NCBI GenBank assembly: GCA_900473185.1
Contig: UCKU01000027.1
Location: 1 to 64,000, forward strand
Length of the DNA: 64,000 bases
Source: Hyphomicrobiales bacterium
Lineage (GTDB): Bacteria > Pseudomonadota > Alphaproteobacteria > Rhizobiales > Rhizobiaceae
Direction of reading: 5' to 3'
This document shows positions 1 through 9,272 of the stretch, in pieces; the stretch's first letter is position 1; each line of letters begins with the position of its first letter. The translations under genes were made by a program, and so were the position numbers. The notes beneath the pieces are model-generated. The model ran no database searches. It worked only from the letters and a program-made list of their open reading frames with translations, and had not been told where the DNA came from.

Positions 1-44
1 GTGTACCCATCGAGCCAAATGTACTCGAGCTTATACTTTGTCAT
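1..44 (-). CDS. glnII: Glutamine synthetase II, N-terminal fragment (runs off the left edge)
   Basis: The first 14 codons read leftward from an ATG at 44 and give MTKYKLEYIWLDGY, followed by the first two bases of a Thr codon. This is the characteristic start of the eukaryotic-type glutamine synthetase II of rhizobia, which makes glutamine from glutamate, ammonia and ATP. A purine-rich GAGAG ribosome-binding site lies just upstream. The rest of the gene is outside the window. A sigma54 promoter (130-147) and a divergent gstI gene upstream agree with the known genetic neighbourhood of glnII. Only the N-terminus is visible, but it is highly distinctive. Confidence 0.9.
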   Translation of the reverse strand, partial: MTKYKLEYIWLDGY

Positions 45-129
45 CGCGACTCTCTCTGCTGCGAACTTGAGCAAATCCTGAGGCAGTAGACGCAAGGGTG
101 CGCTCTCCCGCCAGGGGATGTCTCTTGTG

Positions 130-147
130 AAGCACGTAGCGTGCCAG
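130..147 (-). promoter_or_regulatory. Sigma54 (RpoN) promoter of glnII
   Basis: On the minus strand the sequence reads CTGGCACG-CTAC-GTGCT. This matches the -24/-12 consensus YTGGCACG-N4-TTGCW except for the first T of the -12 block. It ends about 86 bases before the glnII start codon. Glutamine synthetase II genes of rhizobia are known to be transcribed from NtrC-activated sigma54 promoters, so family knowledge and sequence agree. Confidence 0.85.
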
Positions 148-396
148 ATCGAGCGGCCGACATAAAAAATTTACGAATCATCCCGCCATCGCAATTTCGG
201 AGCGGGCGCGGCAGGAGGCTGATGGAGTCGGTATATGGCTATCCCGCTTAGAGATGAGCATTTTCCGCGTTGGAACCAGATGAAAATTCCGGCGTTGAGC
301 ATGACGGATGAAGTTTTAAACAAATCAGCGCAAGCTTAATCAGGAAATGCTGCATCGATCGTTTATAATTGCAACATTGCCGTTATTTTGTGCAAT

Positions 397-426
397 TTGC
401 ATAAACTATGTGCATTGTGCTATTAT
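397..426 (+). promoter_or_regulatory. Probable sigma70 promoter of gstI
   Basis: TTGCAT (397-402), an 18-base spacer and TATTAT (421-426) form a good housekeeping promoter about 45 bases before the gstI start codon. The NtrC-like dyad at 398-414 overlaps the -35 element and spacer, so a bound regulator would block polymerase. Confidence 0.55.
398..414. promoter_or_regulatory. NtrC-like binding site between glnII and gstI
   Basis: TGCAT-N7-GTGCA matches the NtrC dyad TGCAC-N7-GTGCA at all fixed positions but one. It lies about 250 bases upstream of the glnII sigma54 promoter, a usual enhancer distance, and also inside the gstI promoter. One protein could therefore activate glnII and repress gstI. 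The binding is inferred. Confidence 0.55.
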
Positions 427-471
427 CCAGACCGTGAATGTTGATAGGCCGAGCTGAAGAAAGGCTATCTC

Positions 472-660
472 ATGGCAATCGGTTTCCATCGTGAATCCGC
501 GACGATCTACCAGTTTCCCGTCAAGGCCGTTCAGGCCCCGAACCGCTTCGAGCGCTTTCGCATGATGGAGAGGGAGGCCGCTGATGTGTGTGACGCTGCG
601 CTCGACAGCTGCTGGTATCACGACGAAGCCGTTCGCGACGACAGGAAACCCAATTCCTGA
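472..660 (+). CDS. gstI: GstI-type inhibitor of glutamine synthetase II expression (DUF2735-like small protein)
   Basis: This gene encodes a 62-residue protein with no signal peptide or membrane segment. It begins MAIGFHRESATIYQFPVK, a conserved N-terminus of small rhizobial DUF2735-type proteins. A GAAAGG ribosome-binding site precedes the ATG. In Rhizobium leguminosarum, gstI is a gene of about 63 codons transcribed divergently from glnII, and its product inhibits GlnII synthesis at the level of translation. Size, position and orientation all match. The shared 427-base control region carries a sigma54 promoter toward glnII and a sigma70-like promoter with an NtrC-type dyad toward this gene, which suggests opposite regulation by nitrogen. 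The identification rests on context and N-terminal pattern, not an alignment. Confidence 0.8.
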   Translation: MAIGFHRESATIYQFPVKAVQAPNRFERFRMMEREAADVCDAALDSCWYHDEAVRDDRKPNS

Positions 661-747
661 TCTGACGATCGATGATGAATGACCGTTTAGGCGGGGGCGA
701 GCCTGCGCGTGGCCAGCGATAAGCGACATGCGCAGGCTTTAACGATA

Positions 748-1659
748 TCAGAGGCCGAGCTTTTCCTTCGGCACGAGTGCGCCATGCTCGCTGACCACGC
801 GGGCGGCGATTTTAGCCCCGAAGCGAGCGGCTGCCGGGGCGTCCCGGTTCTCCAGATAATGAGCAAGAAATGCGCCGTTGAAACTGTCGCCCGCGCTCGT
901 CGTGTCGACGACCTTTTTGACCTTTTCCGCCGGCACGTAAGATTTCTCGTTGGCGAAGCTCAGCGTTGCACCTTCGGCGCCGTTCTTGACGACGACATGC
1001 GAGGCGCCAAGCGCAAGATAGCGCTCGATTGTGGCGTCGATGGAAGCGTCTCCGAAATGGGCAGCCTCATCATCGAAGCTCGGCATGACCAGCGAGGAGG
1101 CGCGGCCGCCTTCGCTGATCGCCGTGTGCATCACGTCGTAGCTCGACCAGAGGCGGGGACGGATGTTCGGATCGAAGACGACGAATTTGCCAATTGCCTT
1201 GGCGCGGCGGATTTCCGCCAGCAACGTCTCGGCGTCGTCATGGGAGAGGATGGCGAGCGTGATGCCGGAGAAATAGACGACATCGGCACTTTCCACCGCC
1301 TCACGCAGGCGGTCAGGGTCGGCGGCAAGGCTGCGGGCGGCGGAACTGTCGCGCCAGTAGCTGAAGGAGCGTTCGCCGTTCCTGAGATTGATCATGTAGA
1401 GGCCGGGCGTCTTGCCCTTGATGCGATGGATGAGGTCTGTGCCGATGCCGGCCTTGCCCATGAAGGCGACCATTTCGTCGGACATCGGATCATCGCCGAG
1501 CGCGGTGAAATAGTCGACCGACCAGGCGGGAGGCAGGCAAGCGCGAGCATACCATGCGGTGTTGAAAGTATCGCCGGCAAAGCCTTTGCGCAGCAGGCCT
1601 TCACCCGCTTGCGAGAGTTCCACCATGCATTCGCCGATCGACAGAAACCGTCCGCTCAA
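748..1659 (-). CDS. kdgK: PfkB-family sugar kinase, probably 2-dehydro-3-deoxygluconokinase
   Basis: The predicted 303-residue cytosolic kinase belongs to the ribokinase/PfkB fold. The N-terminus reads LSIGECMVELS, followed by a GDTFNTAWYARAC block. The C-terminal DTTSAGDSFNGAFLA motif contains the catalytic Asp and the anion hole. The pattern fits kinases that phosphorylate 2-keto-3-deoxygluconate in the Entner-Doudoroff route for uronates and gluconate. An open frame continues upstream to 2037 inside oppF, but a TTG at 1659 preceded by GGGAGG at good spacing coincides with where homologues begin. It is the last gene in the direction of the opp operon, 113 bases after oppF, with a hairpin (1737-1761) between them. 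Exact sugar specificity is inferred. Confidence 0.8.
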   Translation of the reverse strand: MSGRFLSIGECMVELSQAGEGLLRKGFAGDTFNTAWYARACLPPAWSVDYFTALGDDPMSDEMVAFMGKAGIGTDLIHRIKGKTPGLYMINLRNGERSFSYWRDSSAARSLAADPDRLREAVESADVVYFSGITLAILSHDDAETLLAEIRRAKAIGKFVVFDPNIRPRLWSSYDVMHTAISEGGRASSLVMPSFDDEAAHFGDASIDATIERYLALGASHVVVKNGAEGATLSFANEKSYVPAEKVKKVVDTTSAGDSFNGAFLAHYLENRDAPAAARFGAKIAARVVSEHGALVPKEKLGL

Positions 1660-1736
1660 GCCGTCCTCCCGGATTTTTTCTGTTCTTGCGGATACGCGAA
1701 GTGCTGAGATGAGACAAGCCGCACGGAGCGGAAAGT

Positions 1737-1761
1737 CCATCGCCCCGATGTAGGGCGATGG
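1737..1761 (-). terminator. Hairpin between oppF and kdgK
   Basis: A 9-bp perfect stem (CCATCGCCC / GGGCGATGG) has a 7-base loop. It follows the oppF stop on the minus strand and has only a short run of T (ACTTT) after it. It may be a weak terminator that lowers read-through into kdgK. Confidence 0.4.
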
Positions 1762-1772
1762 AGGATGGGAGA

Positions 1773-2751
1773 TCAGGGCCGGTCTATGTGATAGCAGGCG
1801 GCTGTCTGACCGGGACGGATCATTTCCGTCGGCGGCATTTCGGCGCGGCAGATATCTGTTGCCTTCCAACAGCGGGGCGAAAAGACGCAGCCCTTCGGCG
1901 GATTGAGCGGCGAGGGCGGGTCTCCCTGCAGGCGGATGCGGCTGCGCAGGCGCGCAAGTTTGGGATCCGGGATCGGGGCCGCCGAGAAGAGCGCCTGCGT
2001 GTAGGGATGGGCCGGATGTTCGAAGACCGTCGCGCAATCACCGGCTTCGACGACCTTGCCGAGATAGAGCACCAGCACGTCATCCGAGATCAGACGTACG
2101 ACCGAGAGGTCGTGGCTGATGAAGATCAGCGTCAGGCCGAACTCCTTGCGCAGCTTGCGAAGCAGCGTGATGACCTGGCCCTGGATCGACACGTCGAGAG
2201 CCGAGACCGGCTCATCGCAGATGATGAGCTTCGGCCGGGTGACGACAGCGCGGGCGATGCCGATGCGCTGCGCCTGACCGCCCGAGAATTCGTGCGGATA
2301 GCGATTGATCATCTCAGGCACCAAGCCAACGGCCGTCATGATCTCGCGTACGCGTTCGAGCCTCTGAGCCCTGTTCAGCTTGGGTTCGAAGACGGTGAGC
2401 GGTTCGGCAATGATATCGCCGACCGTCATGCGCGGGTCGAGTGACGCGATCGGATCCTGGAAGATGATCTGCATGTCGCGGCGTGCGGCACGCATTTCCT
2501 CATCCGTCAGATCGAGCAGGTTGCGGCCCTGCCAGAGGATGCGGCCCTTCTGTGCCTTCAGAAGACGCAGAATGGAGCGGCCGAGCGTCGACTTGCCGCA
2601 GCCGGATTCACCGACAATGCCAAGCGTGCGGCCTTCGGCGAGATCGAAACTGACATTGTTGACGGCCGTCAGCATCAGCGGCGGCTTGAAGAAGGATTTC
2701 GAGGGGATCTCGAACTGGGTCGTCAGGTTCTCGACCCTCAGAAGCGAGCGT

Positions 2752-2759
<8 letters not shown>
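1773..2759 (-). CDS. oppF: Oligopeptide ABC transporter ATP-binding protein (OppF type)
   Basis: The 328-residue ATPase subunit of a peptide importer has Walker A GESGCGKST near residue 50, signature FSGGQAQRIGIARA, and Walker B IICDEPVSALD followed by the switch His in LIFISHDLSVV. The C-terminus holds the oligopeptide/dipeptide extension with the CVFSPRCWKA...C cysteine pattern that binds an iron-sulfur cluster in some family members. The start codon overlaps the oppD stop by 8 bases, so translation is probably coupled. It pairs with OppD on the inner face of the membrane to drive the OppB-OppC channel. Dpp versus Opp substrate choice cannot be settled from the ATPase. Confidence 0.9.
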
Positions 2760-3771
<1,012 letters not shown>

Positions 3772-3772
3772 C

Positions 3773-4690
3773 CTATCGATCCTTCGGGTCGAACGCATCG
3801 CGCAGTCCATCGCCGATGAAGAGCAGGCTCAGCAGCAGGGCCACGAGGAAGCTTGCCGGGAAAATCAGCAGCCAGGGCATGCTTTCCATGGCGTCGGTGC
3901 CTTCGGCAATCAGGGTGCCGAGCGAGGTCAGCGGTTCCTGAACGCCGAAACCGAGATAGGAAAGAAAGCTCTCGGTCGCGATGATCTCAGGCACGGTCAG
4001 CGCCGCGAAGATGACGACGGGGCCGACGAGATTCGGGATGATGTGCTTGGTGATGATCTTGAAAGGCTTCTGACCCGAGGCGCGGGCGGCTTCCACGAAT
4101 TCGCGGTGCTTGAGCGAGAGGGTCTGGCCGCGCACGATGCGGGCCATGGTCAGCCATTCGAGCGCGCCGATCGCTGCAAAGAGCAGGTAGACGTTGCGGC
4201 CGAAGATGACCATCAGTAGGATGACGAAGAGGATATAGGGAAGCGCATACATGATGTCGACGAAGCGCATCATGATGGAGTCCAGCCTGCCGCCAATATA
4301 GCCGGAGACCGCACCGTAGAGCACGCCGATGACGACGGAGACGAGGGTTGCCGTCAGCGCCACGGCCAGCGAAACGCGCGTGCCGTAGAGCACGCGGGCG
4401 AGCAGGTCGCGGCCGTTCGGGTCGGTGCCGAAATAGTGGCCGGTTTCGAAGGAGGGCGGGGTACGGAAGGCGGCCCAGTCCGGATCTTCATAGTTGAAGG
4501 GGATGAAGTTCGGGCCGAGGAAGGCGGCGAGGATCAGCAGCACCAGCACGCCGATCGATATGACTGCCGCCTTGTTGCGGGAGAGACGGCGCAATGCGTC
4601 CTTCGTCAGCGAGCGGCCTTCCGGAGCCAGGCCTTCCGCTTCCAGCAGTTCGGCTGCGAGCAGCTCTCTTTTTGCGGGATTGAGGATCAT
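3773..4690 (-). CDS. oppC: Oligopeptide ABC transporter permease (OppC type)
   Basis: The 305-residue inner-membrane protein has an N-terminal cytoplasmic tail of about 40 residues, a first membrane helix (about residues 40-62), a periplasmic stretch containing FGTDPNGRDLLARVLYG, then a block of five helices. The EAARASGQKPFKIITKHIIPN segment is the EAA loop that docks on the ATPases. The GTDxxGRD motif before the second helix is typical of OppC/DppC. Its ATG overlaps the oppB stop by 4 bases, a classic coupling arrangement. Confidence 0.9.
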   Translation of the reverse strand: MILNPAKRELLAAELLEAEGLAPEGRSLTKDALRRLSRNKAAVISIGVLVLLILAAFLGPNFIPFNYEDPDWAAFRTPPSFETGHYFGTDPNGRDLLARVLYGTRVSLAVALTATLVSVVIGVLYGAVSGYIGGRLDSIMMRFVDIMYALPYILFVILLMVIFGRNVYLLFAAIGALEWLTMARIVRGQTLSLKHREFVEAARASGQKPFKIITKHIIPNLVGPVVIFAALTVPEIIATESFLSYLGFGVQEPLTSLGTLIAEGTDAMESMPWLLIFPASFLVALLLSLLFIGDGLRDAFDPKDR

Positions 4691-5610
4691 CTGTTTCTCA
4701 CTTTCGGGTCCAGCCAGGCATAGGCGATGTCGACCAGAAGGTTCAGGAACACGATCAGCACCATGTAGAAGATGACCGTACCGAGAACCATGCCGTAATC
4801 GCGGTTCAGCGCTGCGTTGACGAAATAGCGGCCGATGCCGGGCAATCCGAAGATGCTCTCGACAACCAGCGAGCCTGTGAGAAGGTAACTTGCGGCCGGT
4901 CCCAGATAGGAAACGACAGGCATCATGGCGGGCTTCAGCGCGTGGCGCATGACCGTCAGGCGCGGACCGATGCCCTTGGCCTTGGCGGTACGGATGAAGT
5001 TCTGGTTCATCACCTCGATCATCGAACCGCGGGTGATGCGCGAGATGCGGCCGGCATGCGGTAGAGACAGGACGACAATCGGCAGGACCAGATATTTGAT
5101 CGAGCCGTCACCCCAACCACCGACAGGGAACCAGGCGAGGTGGATGCCGAAGATCAGCTGCATGATGGGCGCGATCAGGAAGTTCGGAAGAACGACGCCC
5201 ACCAGAATGAGGGCACTCAGAATATAATCCGGTGCCTTGTTCTGATAGAGCGCCCCAAGACAGCCGACGGCCACGCCGACGATGATGGCAATCAGGAAGG
5301 CAGCCGTGCCGATGGTGAACGTATAAGGCAGACCAATCATGATCTGCTGGGCGACAGTAAAGTCCTCGCTCGCGAAGGAGGGGCCGAGGTCGCCTTTCAG
5401 CAGGTCGCCGACATAGATCAGGTACTGCTGAACGAGCGGCTTATCCAGATTGTAGTGGATCGCGAGGTTTTTCAGGATCACCGGCGGCAATGGCCTTTCG
5501 CCATCGAAGGGGCCGCCGGGGGCAAGGCGCAAAACGAAAAAGCAAGCTGTGACGGCGATCCACAGGACAGGGATCGTCGACAGCAATCGACGGAGAGCGT
5601 ATTTGATCAT
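4687..5610 (-). CDS. oppB: Oligopeptide ABC transporter permease (OppB type)
   Basis: The 307-residue permease has the usual OppB layout. An N-terminal helix (MIKYALRRLLSTIPVLWIAV...) is followed by a periplasmic segment ending LGPSFASEDFTVAQQI, then five more helices. The conserved EAA-type loop IEVMNQNFIRTAKAKGIGP contacts the ATP-binding subunits. It lies 48 bases after the solute-binding protein gene and overlaps oppC by 4 bases. With OppC it forms the transmembrane channel. Confidence 0.9.
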   Translation of the reverse strand: MIKYALRRLLSTIPVLWIAVTACFFVLRLAPGGPFDGERPLPPVILKNLAIHYNLDKPLVQQYLIYVGDLLKGDLGPSFASEDFTVAQQIMIGLPYTFTIGTAAFLIAIIVGVAVGCLGALYQNKAPDYILSALILVGVVLPNFLIAPIMQLIFGIHLAWFPVGGWGDGSIKYLVLPIVVLSLPHAGRISRITRGSMIEVMNQNFIRTAKAKGIGPRLTVMRHALKPAMMPVVSYLGPAASYLLTGSLVVESIFGLPGIGRYFVNAALNRDYGMVLGTVIFYMVLIVFLNLLVDIAYAWLDPKVRNR

Positions 5611-5658
5611 GATCGTGGAGCGGCTCTTCCCGGGCTGACCGGGAAGAGCCTTTCATCC

Positions 5659-7239
5659 TTATTCCTTGATGGACAGCCAGCGGGTGCGGTGGATGTCCTG
5701 AACGTTGTCGACGAAGCCCTCGATCTTGGGCGAGACGACGTTCTTGGAGACGTAGTAGTAGATCGGAAGTGCGGCGGAATCGTCCAGCGCGAGCTGTTCG
5801 GCCTTCTTGAAGATTTCGGCGCGCTTCGTCAGATCGGTCTGAGCGTTGCCGTCCTTGATCAGCTTGTCATAGTCGGCATTCGACCAGCGGCCGTAATTCA
5901 TCTGAACGCCCGTGACGAGCAGGTTCAGGAAGTTGTCCGGATCGTTGTAGTCGGCGAGCCAGCCGGCACGGCCGATCTGCACTTCACCGCGCTGCAGCTG
6001 GTCGTAGTGGACCTTGGTCTCAGCGTTGACGAGCTCGACATTCACGCCCAGCGGCTTCCACATGGAGGCGATCGCGACGGCGATACGCTTATGGTTGTCG
6101 TTGGTGTTGTACTTGAGCTCGGTGGTCAGCGGATGATCCGGGCCGAAGCCGGCTTCCTTCAGCAGCTTCTTGGCTTCTTCGACCTTGTCCTTGTAAGGAA
6201 GATCCTTCCAGGAGACATAGGCCGGTTCGCCATAATTTGCCGTGCCCGGCGGAACCCAGGAGTAAGCCGGCAGTTCGCCGGTGCCGAGAATCTGCGGGCC
6301 GATGACTTCGCGGTTGATCGCCATCGAGAGAGCCTGACGGACGCGCTTGTCGTTGAAGGGCGGCTTGGTCGAGTTGATGACGTAGTAGTAGAGGCCGGAG
6401 AAGGGGGCGACATGCGCCTGGCCCGGCAGGTTCTTCTTCATCCACTCGTACTGGTCGGTCGGGAAGTCGGTGAGGATGTCGAATTCCCCGGCGCGGTAGC
6501 GCTTCAGAGCGGCTTCCTGGTCTTCAAGCACGAAGAACTTCGCGCCGTCGATCTTGATATCCTTGGCACCGTAATACTGGTCGTTCTTGACAGTCGTGAC
6601 GTGCGAACCGGGGACCCACTCGACCGGCTTGTACGGACCGTTGGTGACGATGTTGCCGATCTTGACCCAGTCCTGACCCTTGGCCTCGACGACATGCTTC
6701 GGCAGCGGATAGGCCGTGTAGTGCATCAGGGCGTTGATGAAATAGGGGGTCGGGTTTTCAAGGGTGATCTCGAGCGTCTTGTCGTCGATTGCCTTGACGC
6801 CAAGCTCGTTCAGATCGGTGATCTCGCCCTTGTTGATCTTTTCTGCGTTCTTGATGGTGAACTGCAGATAGGCGTAGTCGGCCGCATTCTTCGGATCGAT
6901 GAGGCGCTGGAAGGCGAAGACGAAGTCGCCGGCTGTTACCGGCTGGCCATCGGACCACTTGATGCCATCACGGAGCTTGAAAGTGTAGACCTTGCCATCA
7001 GGGGAAATGGTCCAGCTTTCGGCCTGGCCGGGAACCGGGTTGTCCTTGGCGTCTTCGGTGACGAGGCCTTCGAAGATGTCGCCGGCAATACGGTTTTCCC
7101 AGTCGCCGGAGAGTTTTTGCGGATCCAGCGAGGTGGGGTCGCCACCATTATGGATATTCAGCGTGGCCGCGTGGGCCGAAAATGCGAGCAATGAGCCAAC
7201 CATTGCAGACGCGAGAAATTTTTTCGTGAAAAAGGACAT
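5659..7239 (-). CDS. oppA: Periplasmic oligopeptide-binding protein (OppA type)
   Basis: The 526-residue SBP family 5 protein has a signal peptide of about 24 residues ending in SAHA-A. The mature part opens with the family pattern TLNIHNGGDPTSLDPQKL. The conserved GVKWSDG-type block appears as GIKWSDGQPVTAGDFVFAFQR, and the VRQALSMAINRE helix lies in the middle. The length is normal for peptide binders. AAAGGTGG provides a strong ribosome-binding site. It is the first gene of the opp operon and is divergent from the GH13 gene across a 375-base gap holding a RIME-like repeat. It should deliver peptides to OppBC. Confidence 0.9.
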   Translation of the reverse strand: MSFFTKKFLASAMVGSLLAFSAHAATLNIHNGGDPTSLDPQKLSGDWENRIAGDIFEGLVTEDAKDNPVPGQAESWTISPDGKVYTFKLRDGIKWSDGQPVTAGDFVFAFQRLIDPKNAADYAYLQFTIKNAEKINKGEITDLNELGVKAIDDKTLEITLENPTPYFINALMHYTAYPLPKHVVEAKGQDWVKIGNIVTNGPYKPVEWVPGSHVTTVKNDQYYGAKDIKIDGAKFFVLEDQEAALKRYRAGEFDILTDFPTDQYEWMKKNLPGQAHVAPFSGLYYYVINSTKPPFNDKRVRQALSMAINREVIGPQILGTGELPAYSWVPPGTANYGEPAYVSWKDLPYKDKVEEAKKLLKEAGFGPDHPLTTELKYNTNDNHKRIAVAIASMWKPLGVNVELVNAETKVHYDQLQRGEVQIGRAGWLADYNDPDNFLNLLVTGVQMNYGRWSNADYDKLIKDGNAQTDLTKRAEIFKKAEQLALDDSAALPIYYYVSKNVVSPKIEGFVDNVQDIHRTRWLSIKE

Positions 7240-7472
7240 ACTGGGTCCACCTTTCTAGGCTTTTCGCCTTTTCTTTAGTCATTTGTTCCCGGTTTGACCT
7301 GTTACGTGCAGGTCAACGGCACCTTAACGCAAAGGTTTGGCGTTGCAACCCCTAAACCGGTGGGTAGCATTCGGGTGTGGACAAGCTTATAAGCGTCTCC
7401 CTTTTGTCCGATCGCGACTGCCCGATCTTTGCTCCAGAATGAGCCATTGCGTGTTGTTTTTTGCTTCGCCGC

Positions 7473-7578
7473 TTAAAGCGTTCCGCGATCTTCCAGTTTG
7501 ACCTGCCACGCTTTAAGTCCTTGTTTTGCGCACGTCGTTATCGCAAAACCGCTGCACACTTTTGCGCGACATGCTTTA
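7473..7578. repeat. RIME-like mosaic repeat, copy A
   Basis: This element of about 106 bases is made of two imperfect palindromes. The first spans TTAAAGCG to CACGCTTTAA. The second spans GCACGTCGTTATCGCAAAA to TTTTGCGCGACATGC. Near-identical copies lie at 18986-19088 and 20442-20545. Size and two-palindrome structure fit rhizobial intergenic mosaic elements. It occupies the oppA/alpha-glucosidase divergent gap. The rest of that gap (7240-7472) shows no gene. Confidence 0.8.
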
Positions 7579-7614
7579 GTGTTGCGGGCGAAATGAAGCA
7601 GGAGGCGGTGGTCA

Positions 7615-9264
7615 ATGGTGCTGCAGACAGGCGGGAATGCGGATTGGTGGCGCGGTGCGGTGATCTATCAGGTCTATCCGCGCTCGTTTCAGGATACGAA
7701 CGGTGACGGGCTCGGCGATCTCAAGGGGATAACCCGGCGCCTCACCCATATCGCAAGCCTGGGCGTCGATGCCATCTGGCTCTCTCCCTTCTTCAAGTCG
7801 CCGATGGCCGACATGGGTTATGACGTCTCAGACTATTGCGATGTCGATCCGATTTTCGGCACGCTCGACGATTTCGATGCGATGATGGCAGAAGCCCACA
7901 GGCTCGGCATAAAGGTCATTATCGATCAGGTGATTTCCCATACATCAGACCGGCATCCATGGTTCGTGGAAAGCCGTTCCAGCCGCACGAACGACAAGGC
8001 CGAATGGTATGTCTGGGCCGATCCGAAGCCCGACGGGACGGCGCCGAACAACTGGTTGTCGATCTTCGGCGGGCCTGGTTGGGAATGGGACGGCGTGCGC
8101 CGGCAATATTACCAGCATAACTTCCTGACCTCGCAGCCCGACCTGAATTTTCACAGCAAGCCGGTTCAGGATGCGCTGCTGCAGACGGTGAAATTCTGGC
8201 TCGACCGCGGTGTGGACGGTTTTCGGCTGGATACCGTGAATTATTACTTCTGCGACAAGCAGCTCCGAGACAATCCGCCGCATCAGCCAGACCCGGATCA
8301 GCCCGGCCTCGATGCGCCCGACAGCAATCCCTATGGCATGCAGAACCATCTTTACGACAAGACGCAGCCGGAGAACCTCGAATTCCTCAAGCGCTTCCGC
8401 GCGTTGCTCGACCACTATGAGGGGCGTACGACCGTCGGCGAAGTCGGCGACGGTGCGCGCTCGCTGAAGACCGTTGCGGCCTATACGACCGGCGGCGACA
8501 AGCTGCATATGTGCTACACCTTCGACCTGCTTGGTCCGGACTTCACGGCAGATCATATCCGCGGCTGTGTCGAGAGCTTCCAGCGCATGGTGAAGGATGG
8601 CTGGGTCTGCTGGGCCTTCTCCAATCACGACGTCAACCGCCATGTCAGCCGTTTCGCGCTGACGGAAGACGAACGTCCTGTCATCGCCAAGCTGGCGATT
8701 TCGGTGCTGGCAGCACTTCGCGGTTCGATCTGCCTCTATCAGGGCGAGGAGCTGGGGCTGCCGGAGGCGGAACTGGCCTTCGAGGACCTGCGCGACCCCT
8801 ATGGCATTCGCTTCTGGCCGGCCTTCAAGGGCCGCGACGGATGCCGCACGCCGATGCCGTGGGAAGCTGGCAAGGCGCATGCCGGTTTCACCAGTGCCGA
8901 GAAGAGCTGGCTGCCGGTGCCCTATGAACAGGCGGCGCTTTCAGTGGACACCCAGGAAAACAATGACAGTTCCGTGCTGCACCACTACCGGCGTACGCTG
9001 GAATTCCGGAAAACCTATCCAGCGCTCGTCGACGGCAGCATGGAATTCGTTGGCAGCAATCAGGATCTGCTTGCCTTCGTGCGCGAGAAGGGAGACGAGA
9101 AGCTGCTCTTCGTCTTCAACCTGACGCGTGAGCCTGCGGAGTTTCAACTTCCTGCCGGCATGGCGCTGGGTGCCCCATTGTCCATGCCTGGGTTCAAAGC
9201 CGCCGCCAGCATCAAGACAGTGCAGCTCGACGCGCTTGACGCCTTCTGCGCTCGTATCAGCTAA
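7615..9264 (+). CDS. GH13-family alpha-glucosidase
   Basis: The 549-residue cytoplasmic glycoside hydrolase carries all alpha-amylase superfamily regions: DQVISHTSDRHPWF (region I), GFRLDTVNYY with nucleophile Asp206, VGEVGD with acid/base Glu276, and FSNHDVNR with transition-state Asp339. The beginning, WWRGAVIYQVYPRSFQD, and the PMPWEAGKAHAGF stretch are typical of oligo-1,6-glucosidase/alpha-glucosidase members that act on short alpha-glucosides such as sucrose, maltose or trehalose-related sugars. An AGGAGG site precedes the ATG. No sugar transporter gene is adjacent, so the substrate is open. It is convergent with ade, with only 8 bases between the two stops. Confidence 0.88.
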   Translation: MVLQTGGNADWWRGAVIYQVYPRSFQDTNGDGLGDLKGITRRLTHIASLGVDAIWLSPFFKSPMADMGYDVSDYCDVDPIFGTLDDFDAMMAEAHRLGIKVIIDQVISHTSDRHPWFVESRSSRTNDKAEWYVWADPKPDGTAPNNWLSIFGGPGWEWDGVRRQYYQHNFLTSQPDLNFHSKPVQDALLQTVKFWLDRGVDGFRLDTVNYYFCDKQLRDNPPHQPDPDQPGLDAPDSNPYGMQNHLYDKTQPENLEFLKRFRALLDHYEGRTTVGEVGDGARSLKTVAAYTTGGDKLHMCYTFDLLGPDFTADHIRGCVESFQRMVKDGWVCWAFSNHDVNRHVSRFALTEDERPVIAKLAISVLAALRGSICLYQGEELGLPEAELAFEDLRDPYGIRFWPAFKGRDGCRTPMPWEAGKAHAGFTSAEKSWLPVPYEQAALSVDTQENNDSSVLHHYRRTLEFRKTYPALVDGSMEFVGSNQDLLAFVREKGDEKLLFVFNLTREPAEFQLPAGMALGAPLSMPGFKAAASIKTVQLDALDAFCARIS

Positions 9265-9272
9265 CTCAGTCG

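Noticed and set aside
5140..7194. A 684-codon plus-strand open frame opposite oppA and oppB
   Set aside because: It is fully antisense to well-supported genes, its product has no recognisable domain and it has the composition of a GC-rich shadow frame.
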